Shown here: positions 1 to 5,401 of the stretch, in pieces | Numbering within the stretch: the stretch's first letter is position 1 | Layout: every line of letters starts with the position of its first letter | Source of the DNA: Mariprofundaceae bacterium | Lineage (GTDB): Bacteria; Pseudomonadota; Zetaproteobacteria; Mariprofundales; Mariprofundaceae | NCBI GenBank assembly: GCA_030950865.1 | Contig: JAUZQR010000158.1 | Span: 1-5,401 of the forward strand | Length of the DNA: 5,401 nucleotides | Direction: 5' to 3' | Made by a program: the position numbers and the translations under genes | The notes under the pieces: generated by a model | The model's input: only the letters and a program-made list of their open reading frames with translations | The model's database searches: none | What the model was told of the DNA's origin: nothing

Positions 1-713
1 CCTAGTGTGAATCCAATACCCGCTGCTGCCCAGCCCGAATAGGAATTCAACATCGACACAATCACTGGCATATCTGCACCACCAATTGGGATAATCAACA
101 AGACACCCAATAACATCGCAACACCCAGCATAATCAAGAAAGGAGTCCAAGACGGCTCGATACAGAACATCACACCAGCACCAACCATGACAATACCCAG
201 CAATAAATTAAGCAAATGTTGCCCTGAAAATGTTACAGGGCTGCCAGATAATGAGCCGTGCAACTTACCAAAAGCAATCAATGATGCGGTAAAGGTAATC
301 GCACCAATAAATGTCCCTAAGAACAACTCAATTCGACTGGCAACATGCAAGCTTCCTGAGGCATCGGCAATACCATAACCAACAGGGTTCGCAAAAGCAG
401 ATACAGCAATAAATACCGCTGCCAAACCGACCAATGCATGCATAAACGCAACGGTTTGCGGCATGTGCGTCATCGGTACTTTTTTAGCAGTCACAGCTCC
501 AATCAAGCCACCCACCGCAATGGCGGCAAAAATCCACGCATAGTTCTGCACCGATGACAGTTGCAACGTCACCACAACTGCAATAAACAGCCCTACCATG
601 CCAAATGTATTACCACGACGTGAAGACTCAGGCGATGCCAAGCCTTTGAGTGCTAAAATAATCAGTACCGATGCAGCCAAATAGGCCAATGCCACCATAT
701 TTGCGGATAACAT
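1..713 (-). CDS. pntB: NAD(P) transhydrogenase subunit beta (PntB), 3'-truncated by window edge
   Basis: This is the membrane subunit of the proton-translocating NAD(P) transhydrogenase. In the family, PntB carries most of the proton channel (domain II) and the C-terminal NADP(H)-binding domain III. I translated it directly from the reverse strand: the frame is open from the ATG at 711-713 to base 1, giving 237 complete codons of a protein usually near 460 residues. Only the membrane half is visible, and domain III lies off the left edge. Recognisable parts are SRRGNTFGMVG (31-41), a MHALVGLAAV stretch with His92 matching the conserved channel histidine of E. coli PntB, FIGAITFTASLIAFGKL (135-151), and IGGADMPVIVSMLNSYSGW (210-228), which is nearly invariant in the family. 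Most of the remainder is hydrophobic helices. The start has a good ribosome site (AGGGGA, 718-723) and lies 25 nt after pntAB, so the two are very likely cotranscribed. Confidence 0.96.
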   Translation of the reverse strand, partial: MLSANMVALAYLAASVLIILALKGLASPESSRRGNTFGMVGLFIAVVVTLQLSSVQNYAWIFAAIAVGGLIGAVTAKKVPMTHMPQTVAFMHALVGLAAVFIAVSAFANPVGYGIADASGSLHVASRIELFLGTFIGAITFTASLIAFGKLHGSLSGSPVTFSGQHLLNLLLGIVMVGAGVMFCIEPSWTPFLIMLGVAMLLGVLLIIPIGGADMPVIVSMLNSYSGWAAAGIGFTL

Positions 714-738
714 AACTTCCCCTTTACCTTTTTCTGCC

Positions 739-1083
739 TTACGAGCGTTTCTTAAACATGGCAAGCATGCGTTGCGTAACCATAAAACCACCAAATATAT
801 TCACCGATGCTAACCCGACAGCAATCAAACCCAATACTGTTGCCAAATTCATTTCAAGTGGACCGCCCGCGATAATCGCGCCAACAATTACAATACTGGA
901 AATCGCATTGGTCACACTCATCAAGGGCGTGTGTAGTGCAGGTGTTACGTTCCAAACAACATGATAGCCAATAAAAATAGCCAATATAAATACTGAAAAC
1001 GACATCACAAACGGATCTGCGCTTTGCTCAATAACGTGCCCAGCCTGACTTACAACATCACCAACCAATAAAGCATCAGACAT
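739..1083 (-). CDS. pntAB: NAD(P) transhydrogenase subunit alpha, membrane part (PntAB / alpha-2)
   Basis: This 114-residue protein is the membrane portion of the transhydrogenase alpha subunit. In E. coli it is fused to the soluble NAD(H)-binding part; here it is a separate gene, as in Rhodospirillum rubrum and many other bacteria. After a polar N-terminus of about 24 residues, three hydrophobic segments are visible, roughly 26-45, 58-75 and 80-102. The family signature [20 protein letters not shown] (41-60) and the C-terminal [13 protein letters not shown] (95-107) are clear. The gene starts 2 nt after the pntAA stop, and its ribosome site (AAGGAG, plus-strand 1089-1094) is made from the last codons of pntAA, so translation of the two is probably coupled. 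It should assemble with PntAA and PntB in the inner membrane to form the proton-conducting domain. Confidence 0.96.
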   Translation of the reverse strand: MSDALLVGDVVSQAGHVIEQSADPFVMSFSVFILAIFIGYHVVWNVTPALHTPLMSVTNAISSIVIVGAIIAGGPLEMNLATVLGLIAVGLASVNIFGGFMVTQRMLAMFKKRS

Positions 1084-1085
1084 AG

Positions 1086-2231
1086 CTACTCCTTCTCACC
1101 CAACAACTGTGGTTTTAAAAACTCACCATCTTTACAAATTAATGAAGCGACAATCACTTCATCATCCATATTTATATTTAATACAACAGATTCGCCTTCC
1201 GATTCTGAATCCAACATTGGGGAAATAAAATTAAACACATTGCGTGCAAATAGCTGACTGGCATCAGTTGCCATCAATGCTGGAATATTGCTTGTGCCAA
1301 TCAATGTCACGCCATCTTTAACCCATACTGCATCTTTTTCTGTAAGCGGACAGTTTCCACCTGCTTCAGCAGCCATGTCCACAATCACACTGCCTGCCTT
1401 CATCTTAGCGAGTGTCTCTTCCGTAACCAATACAGGTGCCGCACGTCCAGGAATCAATGCGGTGGTGATAATAATATCCGATTTAGCTGCATGCTCTGCA
1501 ATCAATACTGCTTGTTTTTCTTTATATTCATCGGACATTTCTTTGGCATAACCACCTGCATCTTCGCCATCCGCATCATCCGCTGGAACTTCAATAAACT
1601 TCGCCCCCAAGCTCTCCACCTGCTCTTTGGCTGCGGCACGCACATCAAAGACTTCAACCATGGCACCCAAGCGACGTGCTGTGGCAATAGCTTGCAAACC
1701 AGCAACGCCCGCCCCCATAATTAAAACTTTGGCAGGTTGAACGGTACCCGCTGCAGTCATCAACATAGGCATAAAACTTTTATAATGCTCAAGTGCCAAA
1801 AATATTGCTTTGTAACCTGCAATATTGGCTTGGGAGGAAAGCACATCCATGCTTTGTGCGCGTGAGATGCGCGGAATCATCTCCAAACAAAAGCAGCTCA
1901 AACCAGCTTTGGCATAATCATTCAGCAAGGGATTGGAAAAAGGCGCAAACAAAGAAGCCACTACAGTACCCGATGACAATTGCCCTAATTCTTCTTTCGA
2001 GGGTGCACGAACTTTCACAACAAGATTCGCATCTTTACAAGTATCGGCAAACGAATCAGCCAAACTTGCACCTGCATCAGCAAATGCAGCATCCGTCAAA
2101 TCAGCATGCTCTCCAGCACCTTTCTGCACAACGACTTCACAGCCTGCGGCAATAAACTTCTTTACCGTTTCAGGTGTTGCCGCAAGACGCGTTTCATAAG
2201 CCAAAGTTTCAGTTGGAACAGCAATGCGCAT
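1086..2231 (-). CDS. pntAA: NAD(P) transhydrogenase subunit alpha, soluble NAD(H)-binding part (PntAA / alpha-1)
   Basis: This 381-residue protein is domain I of the transhydrogenase. It binds NAD(H) on the cytoplasmic face and exchanges hydride with NADP(H) held by PntB. The length is right for a stand-alone alpha-1 subunit. It belongs to the alanine dehydrogenase/PNT family: an N-terminal half beginning RIAVPTE, a [16 protein letters not shown] segment (121-136) that contributes nucleotide-site residues in the R. rubrum protein, then a Rossmann fold with GAGVAGLQ (173-180) and the acidic strand end VFDVR (194-198). Further family motifs are [13 protein letters not shown] (258-270) and [13 protein letters not shown] (285-297). 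The ATG at 2229-2231 has a G-rich ribosome site (GAGGGGG) about 8 nt upstream. The gene follows folK after 56 nt and abuts pntAB. I see nothing broken in it. Confidence 0.97.
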   Translation of the reverse strand: MRIAVPTETLAYETRLAATPETVKKFIAAGCEVVVQKGAGEHADLTDAAFADAGASLADSFADTCKDANLVVKVRAPSKEELGQLSSGTVVASLFAPFSNPLLNDYAKAGLSCFCLEMIPRISRAQSMDVLSSQANIAGYKAIFLALEHYKSFMPMLMTAAGTVQPAKVLIMGAGVAGLQAIATARRLGAMVEVFDVRAAAKEQVESLGAKFIEVPADDADGEDAGGYAKEMSDEYKEKQAVLIAEHAAKSDIIITTALIPGRAAPVLVTEETLAKMKAGSVIVDMAAEAGGNCPLTEKDAVWVKDGVTLIGTSNIPALMATDASQLFARNVFNFISPMLDSESEGESVVLNINMDDEVIVASLICKDGEFLKPQLLGEKE

Positions 2232-2287
2232 CAGAGATCCCCCTCACTGGATAAACGAAAGCAGAACCTTAAACACGCCACAATGAT
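2232..2287 (-). other. folK-pntAA intergenic gap
   Basis: This 56-nt spacer is the largest gap inside the minus-strand folB-pntB run. It contains the pntAA ribosome site (GAGGGGG, close to 2231). I looked for a -10/-35 pair and for a hairpin followed by a T-run and found neither. Read-through from folK to the pnt genes is therefore the simplest reading. A weak promoter inside folK cannot be excluded. Confidence 0.4.
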
Positions 2288-2710
2288 TTACAAGCGTAAG
2301 GGCACCTGCGTCAGCATGCTTGTAGCAACAACAGGCAACGTTAAATCAATTAATTCAGATGCAGGAACAAACACATGGGCATAACGAGATAAATCATCAT
2401 CCAATATATCATCACCATACATCAGCAAATCCAAATCCAACGTGCGTGGCTTCCAAGAACCTTCTGTACGATCCCTACCATACTTATCTTCCAGTGCTTT
2501 CAACCAATGAAGAAGCTCGAATTTCTCGGGAACATTACTCAACAAGCAACAGGCATTAAGAAAATCATCACCATCCATACCAATGGCCGCTGACTGATAT
2601 ACATTTGAATATACAACATGCGAAAAATATTGTCTCATATCCTGACTGGCATATTGCAAATATTTCTCTGGATCAATATTTGAACCCATACCAATAAGTG
2701 CAGTGGTCAC
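2288..2710 (-). CDS. folK: 2-amino-4-hydroxy-6-hydroxymethyldihydropteridine diphosphokinase (HPPK), short divergent form
   Basis: This enzyme transfers pyrophosphate from ATP to 6-hydroxymethyl-dihydropterin, the step after FolB in folate synthesis. The 140-residue protein shows the HPPK hallmarks in order: GSN near the N-terminus (9-11), FLNA (50-53), YGRDR (77-81), and PRTLDLDLLMYGD (88-100), whose two aspartates (92 and 94) correspond to the Mg-binding pair. It is about 20 residues shorter than E. coli FolK. The usual PH...R.F loop of the C-terminal third is replaced by DLSRYAHVFVPASEL (106-120), and the Gly of WGPRT is Lys87. A similar YAHV-type ending occurs, as I remember it, in a second HPPK branch found beside folB in gamma-proteobacteria. 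The start is a GTG (2708-2710) sharing one base with the TAG stop of folB, with no strong ribosome site of its own, so translation is probably coupled. Confidence 0.88.
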   Translation of the reverse strand: MTTALIGMGSNIDPEKYLQYASQDMRQYFSHVVYSNVYQSAAIGMDGDDFLNACCLLSNVPEKFELLHWLKALEDKYGRDRTEGSWKPRTLDLDLLMYGDDILDDDLSRYAHVFVPASELIDLTLPVVATSMLTQVPLRL

Positions 2711-3069
2711 TACATCACACCGCGTTCAATCAACACTGCCACATTTTCAGAACCACGTACTGCGCCTGGCTTGGACATTTTCAAACGCAACCAAGGCACT
2801 TGAAATTCTTGCAATAAAATAGCCGCACATGATTCTGCTAATTTTTCAATAAGCCCGAATGAAGAGCCTTCCACAAACTCAATCAGTCGCTTGGATACCG
2901 CTTTGTAATCCAAGGTATCAGCAATATCATCGCTTTGCCCTGCTTTGGAAATATCCCACGCCATTTCAATATCCAAACGAACCATCTGTCGAATTTCGCG
3001 CTCCCAGTCATAAATGCCAATAACCGTACGAATTTCCAAACCTTCAATCAATACCAAATCATGTTTCAT
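2710..3069 (-). CDS. folB: dihydroneopterin aldolase
   Basis: FolB cleaves 7,8-dihydroneopterin to 6-hydroxymethyl-dihydropterin and glycolaldehyde in the cytoplasm, supplying the FolK substrate. The 119-residue length is typical, and family members form octamers. Visible motifs are IGIYDWE (17-23), with Glu23 in the conserved pterin-site region, IEMAWD (34-39), DTLDYKAV (51-58) with the conserved active-site Tyr55, LIEKLAE (73-79) with the pterin-anchoring Glu75, and LKMSKPGAV (96-104) with catalytic Lys100. All active-site residues I know for the family are present. The ATG at 3067-3069 has AAGGGT about 9-10 nt upstream. folB is the first gene of the minus-strand run and diverges from the zinc-finger gene, so its promoter should lie in 3070-3160. 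It overlaps folK by one base. Confidence 0.96.
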   Translation of the reverse strand: MKHDLVLIEGLEIRTVIGIYDWEREIRQMVRLDIEMAWDISKAGQSDDIADTLDYKAVSKRLIEFVEGSSFGLIEKLAESCAAILLQEFQVPWLRLKMSKPGAVRGSENVAVLIERGVM

Positions 3070-3160
3070 TGCTTAATACCCTTAAAAATATTCCGTATTT
3101 AAACTTGACTCTTAACCACAAAACAACAGGATGCGCCGCTTTCTTGGGAGGGAAACTAAA
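3070..3160. promoter_or_regulatory. divergent intergenic region between folB and the CHCC zinc-finger gene
   Basis: About 90 nt separate the start codons of two divergent genes, so both transcripts probably start here or nearby. The AT-rich core holds a short imperfect inverted repeat, AAATA-TTCCG-TATTT (3086-3100). On the plus strand a good -35-like TTGACT lies at 3105-3110, but 16-17 nt downstream there is only a poor -10 (CAGGAT, about 3127-3132). On the minus strand candidates such as TATTTT have no convincing -35. I place the promoters here by gene geometry rather than by a clean consensus match. Confidence 0.4.
3146..3152 (+). promoter_or_regulatory. ribosome binding site deciding the zinc-finger gene start
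   Basis: The GGGAGGG run ends 8 nt before the ATG at 3161-3163, an ideal position. It lies inside the longer reading frame that opens at the ATG at 3131, which has only a weak AACAGG directly in front of it. The internal ATG is therefore the better start. Confidence 0.7.
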
Positions 3161-3322
3161 ATGACTGTAGATACCATTAAAGCAACTGATGAAATTGTTT
3201 CCTGTTCCGACAATGGTCAACACCCTTTGGTTTACATTAACCTGAAAGACGGCAAAGGAAAGTGCCAGTATTGTGGTCAGTCATTTGAGTTGACCAATAC
3301 AAACCCCAGCAAAGCACACTAA
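3161..3322 (+). CDS. small CHCC-type zinc-finger domain protein (zf-CHCC, NDUFS6-like)
   Basis: This 53-residue protein is the only plus-strand gene in the window. It matches the zf-CHCC family (the zinc-binding domain shared with the mitochondrial complex I subunit NDUFS6): Cys15, then GQHPLVYINL (19-28) with His21, then CQYCGQSF (35-42) with Cys35 and Cys38. These four residues are the expected zinc ligands. The frame could open 10 codons earlier at 3131, but those codons (MRRFLGRETK) look unlike the family and include the ribosome site, so I chose 3161. Stand-alone bacterial members are common in proteobacteria; I know of no firm function for them, and a complex I role here would be inference, as no nuo gene is in view. 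It converges on rlmB with 15 nt between stops and diverges from folB. Confidence 0.9.
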   Translation: MTVDTIKATDEIVSCSDNGQHPLVYINLKDGKGKCQYCGQSFELTNTNPSKAH

Positions 3323-3337
3323 TACAAGCTAAAACTC

Positions 3338-4066
3338 TCATTGCATTTGGCGCACCACTTCAAATAAAGTAACACCCGTTGCCACAGAAACATTCAACGA
3401 TTCAACTTTTCCGGGCATCGGAATACTTAACAACTGATCGCAACCCTCACGCACCAAACGACGCATACCTTTACCTTCTGCCCCCATCACAATGGCATTT
3501 TTACCACTGAATTTGGTCTGATAAACTGTATTTTCTGCTTCGCCAGCCAAGCCTGAAACCCAAAAACCTGCATCTTGCAAATCTTTTATGCTGCGCGCCA
3601 AATTTGTCACCCTTAAAACTGGCAAGCGTGATAATGCACCGCATGCACTCTTGGCAACAACAGGGGAATCCAAGCTTGCAGCATGATCTTTGGGTACAAC
3701 AATACCTACACAACCCGCCGCCTCTGCCGTGCGAATACATGCGCCAAGGTTGTGGGGATCGGTTACCTGATCAAGCAACAAAACCAAAGCTGTGTCTGTA
3801 CCTTTCACATCAGATAACCAAGGCTTAAATTCCAACAAACCTTTGGGCTGCACACGCGCTACAACACCTTGATGGGGAACACCCTCTGCCAAACGCTCCA
3901 ACGCTTCGCGAGGCACAAAAGACACACGCACTTTATTTTTCTTTGCCAAATGCACCAGCTCATTCAAACGCGGATGATTCTTGCCTTTTACAAACAATAA
4001 TTCATCCAGCTTTTCATTGCTATCCAAAGCATGTTTTACGGCATGAATACCTGCCAATATACTCAT
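3338..4066 (-). CDS. rlmB: 23S rRNA (guanosine(2251)-2'-O)-methyltransferase RlmB
   Basis: RlmB methylates the 2'-oxygen of G2251 in the peptidyl-transferase P-loop of 23S rRNA using SAM. The 242 residues match the E. coli protein (243). An N-terminal substrate-binding domain (about 1-75, opening AGIHAVKHAL) precedes the SpoU/TrmH knotted domain. The three family motifs are intact: DPHNLGACIRTAEAAG (103-118) with the conserved Asn106 and Arg112, VMGAEGKGMR (193-202), and SIPMPGKVESLNVSVATG (214-231), which forms the knot and SAM pocket. An in-frame TGA lies two codons before the ATG at 4064-4066, so the start cannot be far upstream. GGGGATGAG just upstream serves as ribosome site. It follows the RsuA gene by 27 nt and is the last gene of that run. 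TrmH-family enzymes can be hard to tell apart, but the N-terminal domain and length favour RlmB. Confidence 0.93.
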   Translation of the reverse strand: MSILAGIHAVKHALDSNEKLDELLFVKGKNHPRLNELVHLAKKNKVRVSFVPREALERLAEGVPHQGVVARVQPKGLLEFKPWLSDVKGTDTALVLLLDQVTDPHNLGACIRTAEAAGCVGIVVPKDHAASLDSPVVAKSACGALSRLPVLRVTNLARSIKDLQDAGFWVSGLAGEAENTVYQTKFSGKNAIVMGAEGKGMRRLVREGCDQLLSIPMPGKVESLNVSVATGVTLFEVVRQMQ

Positions 4067-4093
4067 CTCAACTCATCCCCATAACTACAAAAA

Positions 4094-4834
4094 TCATAGT
4101 CCCACAACCATCTGTAACAATTTATCTGATTCAAACGTCTGATATTCACCCGCTTCCAAACCCAAAGAATCCAATGATAAAACGCCAATTTGAATGCGCT
4201 CTAGCACAGTTACATGGTTCCCAAGTGCCGCAAACATACGCCTTACCTGATGGTAACGCCCTTCATGCAGCACTAAATTCACGGTATTATCACCTGTAAC
4301 TTCTAATTCTGCGGCTTTGCATGGTCTATCATCTGCATCCAACATCAATGTGCCACTGGCTAATTTTTCCGCCTCATTGCCCGTCAAAGGCTCCGCTAAG
4401 GTAACGGCATAGGTTTTAGAAACATCATGTTTGGGGCTAGTCAATTGGTGATTCAAGGCTCCATCATCGGTTAAAATAAGCATCCCTGAGGTTTCCTTAT
4501 CCAAGCGACCTACACTGGATAAAGCTGGCTTTCGCCCCAACCAACGCTCTGGAAAATCAGCATAAATAAGCCGCCCATCTTCTTTGCGTGAACACACCGC
4601 TCCCAATGGTTTGTAATAAACCAGCGTTAGCCCATCAGGGTGGTCCAATGCTTTACCTTCGAGCATTACTTGTGATGCCAATACCTTTTGCGATGCTGAT
4701 TTCGCCACTTGTCCATCGACTGTTATCCAGCCAGAGCGCACCCAATAGCCCACATCTTTGCGTGCGCCATAACCTAAGTTTGATAAGATTTTTTCTAAAC
4801 GTTCCTTTTTCGCTGACAACTTACCGCACCCCAT
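4094..4834 (-). CDS. rsuA: RsuA-family rRNA pseudouridine synthase (16S rRNA Psi516 type)
   Basis: This enzyme isomerises a uridine in rRNA to pseudouridine; E. coli RsuA acts on U516 of 16S rRNA. Counting from the ATG at 4832-4834 (246 residues), an S4 RNA-binding domain covers about 11-60 (ERLEKILSNLGYGARKDV, then GWITVDGQ). The catalytic domain has VYYKPLGAVCS (72-82), SVGRLDKETSGMLILTDDG (107-125) with catalytic Asp112, TSPKHDVSKTYAV (132-144) and EGRYHQVRRMFAALGNHV (191-208). The last motif and the GTLML segment (161-165) resemble RsuA more than RluB, RluE or RluF, but the exact target base is inferred. The start is uncertain: the frame also has a TTG at 4859-4861, and a TTG at 4817-4819 that would give MSAKKERLEKIL after a GGGGTG site. 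The chosen ATG overlaps the upstream methyltransferase by 14 nt, indicating coupled translation. Confidence 0.88.
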   Translation of the reverse strand: MGCGKLSAKKERLEKILSNLGYGARKDVGYWVRSGWITVDGQVAKSASQKVLASQVMLEGKALDHPDGLTLVYYKPLGAVCSRKEDGRLIYADFPERWLGRKPALSSVGRLDKETSGMLILTDDGALNHQLTSPKHDVSKTYAVTLAEPLTGNEAEKLASGTLMLDADDRPCKAAELEVTGDNTVNLVLHEGRYHQVRRMFAALGNHVTVLERIQIGVLSLDSLGLEAGEYQTFESDKLLQMVVGL

Positions 4835-5401
4835 GCATGATTTTAAAGCCTTGCGTCTCAATCACAGTTTTATGACTCCTCAAATGCTTCGCCAATACAG
4901 CCTCATAGGGAAGTTTACGATTTGCCACCATATAAAAATGACCACCGCGTTTTAAACTGCGACAACCTTGCGCCACAATTGCCTGACCCAGCTCAACATC
5001 TTGGGCTTGCCCTGTATGAAAGGGAGGGTTGCAAATGACATAATCCAGTTTCCTAGGTGAATCATCCAATTGCGCATCCAGCCAATAAAGCTGCACTTTA
5101 TTCTGCCATGATTGAACATTTTTCTTTGCACAATCCAACGCCATATGATCCGCTTCGACCATATGCCATTGTGTAATATCCGAACAATGCTTCAAAACAC
5201 GTTCTGACAGTAATCCGTAACCACAGCATAAATCCATACCATCACCTGTCAATTCAGGTAAATACTGTAATAACAATTCCGAACCAATATCCGCCCTATC
5301 CCAACTAAACAAGCCTGGTTGGGAGTGCAAACCATGCGGTTCAACACGGCGCATATCTGCCGCACTTATCCATTCTTTCGCCATTTCTTCATTAAAACCA
5401 G
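4821..5401 (-). CDS. RsmC-like class I SAM-dependent methyltransferase, N-terminus beyond window
   Basis: This is the C-terminal catalytic half of an RsmC/RlmG-type small-domain (MTS) methyltransferase. E. coli RsmC makes m2G1207 in 16S rRNA and RlmG makes m2G1835 in 23S rRNA. The frame stays open to the right edge, reading GFNEE before the ATG at 5382-5384. Family members are usually about 330-380 residues, so that ATG is probably internal and an N-terminal domain is cut off. Counting from it: QPGLFSWDRADIGSELLLQY (22-41), SAM motif I DLCCGYGLLS (51-60), acidic VEAD (76-79), NPPFHTG (119-125), the N6/N2 methyltransferase NPPF signature, and VANRKLPYEAVL (153-164). The protein ends FKIMHGVR, a short tail as usual for the family. 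Motif I has Cys53 where most members have Gly. The gene overlaps the RsuA gene, supporting an rRNA target, but which guanine is modified cannot be read from this fragment. Confidence 0.88.
   Translation of the reverse strand, partial: GFNEEMAKEWISAADMRRVEPHGLHSQPGLFSWDRADIGSELLLQYLPELTGDGMDLCCGYGLLSERVLKHCSDITQWHMVEADHMALDCAKKNVQSWQNKVQLYWLDAQLDDSPRKLDYVICNPPFHTGQAQDVELGQAIVAQGCRSLKRGGHFYMVANRKLPYEAVLAKHLRSHKTVIETQGFKIMHGVR

Noticed and set aside
187..378. Plus-strand open frame of 63 codons
   Set aside because: It lies wholly antisense to pntB, whose protein sequence is unmistakable. The plus-strand translation shows no domain or ribosome-site support.
1502..1705. Minus-strand frame of 67 codons inside pntAA
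   Set aside because: It is an alternative frame of the same strand across the pntAA Rossmann region, which is intact in the main frame.
1288..2384. Several plus-strand frames of 77-120 codons
   Set aside because: They are antisense to pntAA and folK. Their translations are low-complexity and rich in His, Gln, Ser and Asn, with no recognisable motif.
3105..3133. TTGACT as a clear sigma-70 promoter for the zinc-finger gene
   Set aside because: The -35 match is good, but no acceptable -10 exists at 16-18 nt spacing (best is CAGGAT), so I list it only as a weak candidate in the spacer entry.
3501..3740. Cysteine-rich 79-codon minus-strand frame resembling a small metal-binding protein
   Set aside because: It is the out-of-frame reading of rlmB on the same strand. 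The cysteines come from shifted GC-rich Ala and Gly codons, and rlmB motifs are intact.
3943..4299. Plus-strand frame of 118 codons spanning the rlmB-rsuA junction
   Set aside because: It is antisense to two well-supported genes and has no family resemblance.
4588..4875. Plus-strand 95-codon frame with hydrophobic stretches
   Set aside because: It is antisense to the RsuA S4 and catalytic regions. Hydrophobicity comes from the complement of the coding strand.
1..5401. RNA genes, CRISPR arrays, insertion sequences, attachment sites or phage genes
   Set aside because: I saw no cloverleaf, regular direct repeat, transposase or terminal inverted repeats. Coding sequence explains nearly all of the window.

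Overview
This window is an ordinary chromosomal housekeeping segment with eight or nine closely packed genes and almost no spare DNA. All but one lie on the minus strand. The proteins look like those of a Pseudomonadota (proteobacterium): FolB is close to the gamma-proteobacterial type as I remember it, there is a small CHCC zinc-finger protein, and an RlmB/RsuA/RsmC-type set of rRNA-modification enzymes is present. The DNA looks moderately AT-rich. I cannot fix the genus. A gamma- or zeta-proteobacterium would fit, but that is inference.

Layout on the minus strand, read from high to low coordinates. (1) About 5401-4067 carries the C-terminal part of an RsmC-like SAM-dependent methyltransferase that runs off the right edge. 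It overlaps an RsuA-family pseudouridine synthase, which is followed 27 nt later by rlmB, a 23S rRNA 2'-O-methyltransferase. These three form a likely rRNA-modification operon. (2) On the plus strand at 3161-3322 sits a 53-residue CHCC zinc-finger protein. It converges on rlmB with only 15 nt between the stops and diverges from folB. (3) About 3069-1 carries folB and folK (dihydroneopterin aldolase and HPPK, overlapping by 1 nt), then after 56 nt the three-gene proton-translocating transhydrogenase pntAA, pntAB and pntB. pntB runs off the left edge.

FolB and FolK catalyse consecutive steps of dihydropterin synthesis for folate. The Pnt complex uses the proton-motive force to transfer hydride from NADH to NADP+. 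The tight spacing from folB to pntB suggests one transcript, possibly with a second start before pntAA that I could not identify.

I found no RNA gene, mobile element, CRISPR array, phage remnant or convincing new system. The points worth a second look are a shortened FolK lacking part of the usual C-terminal catalytic motif, start-site decisions for the zinc-finger and RsuA genes, a cysteine in motif I of the methyltransferase, and the terminator-free convergent junction.
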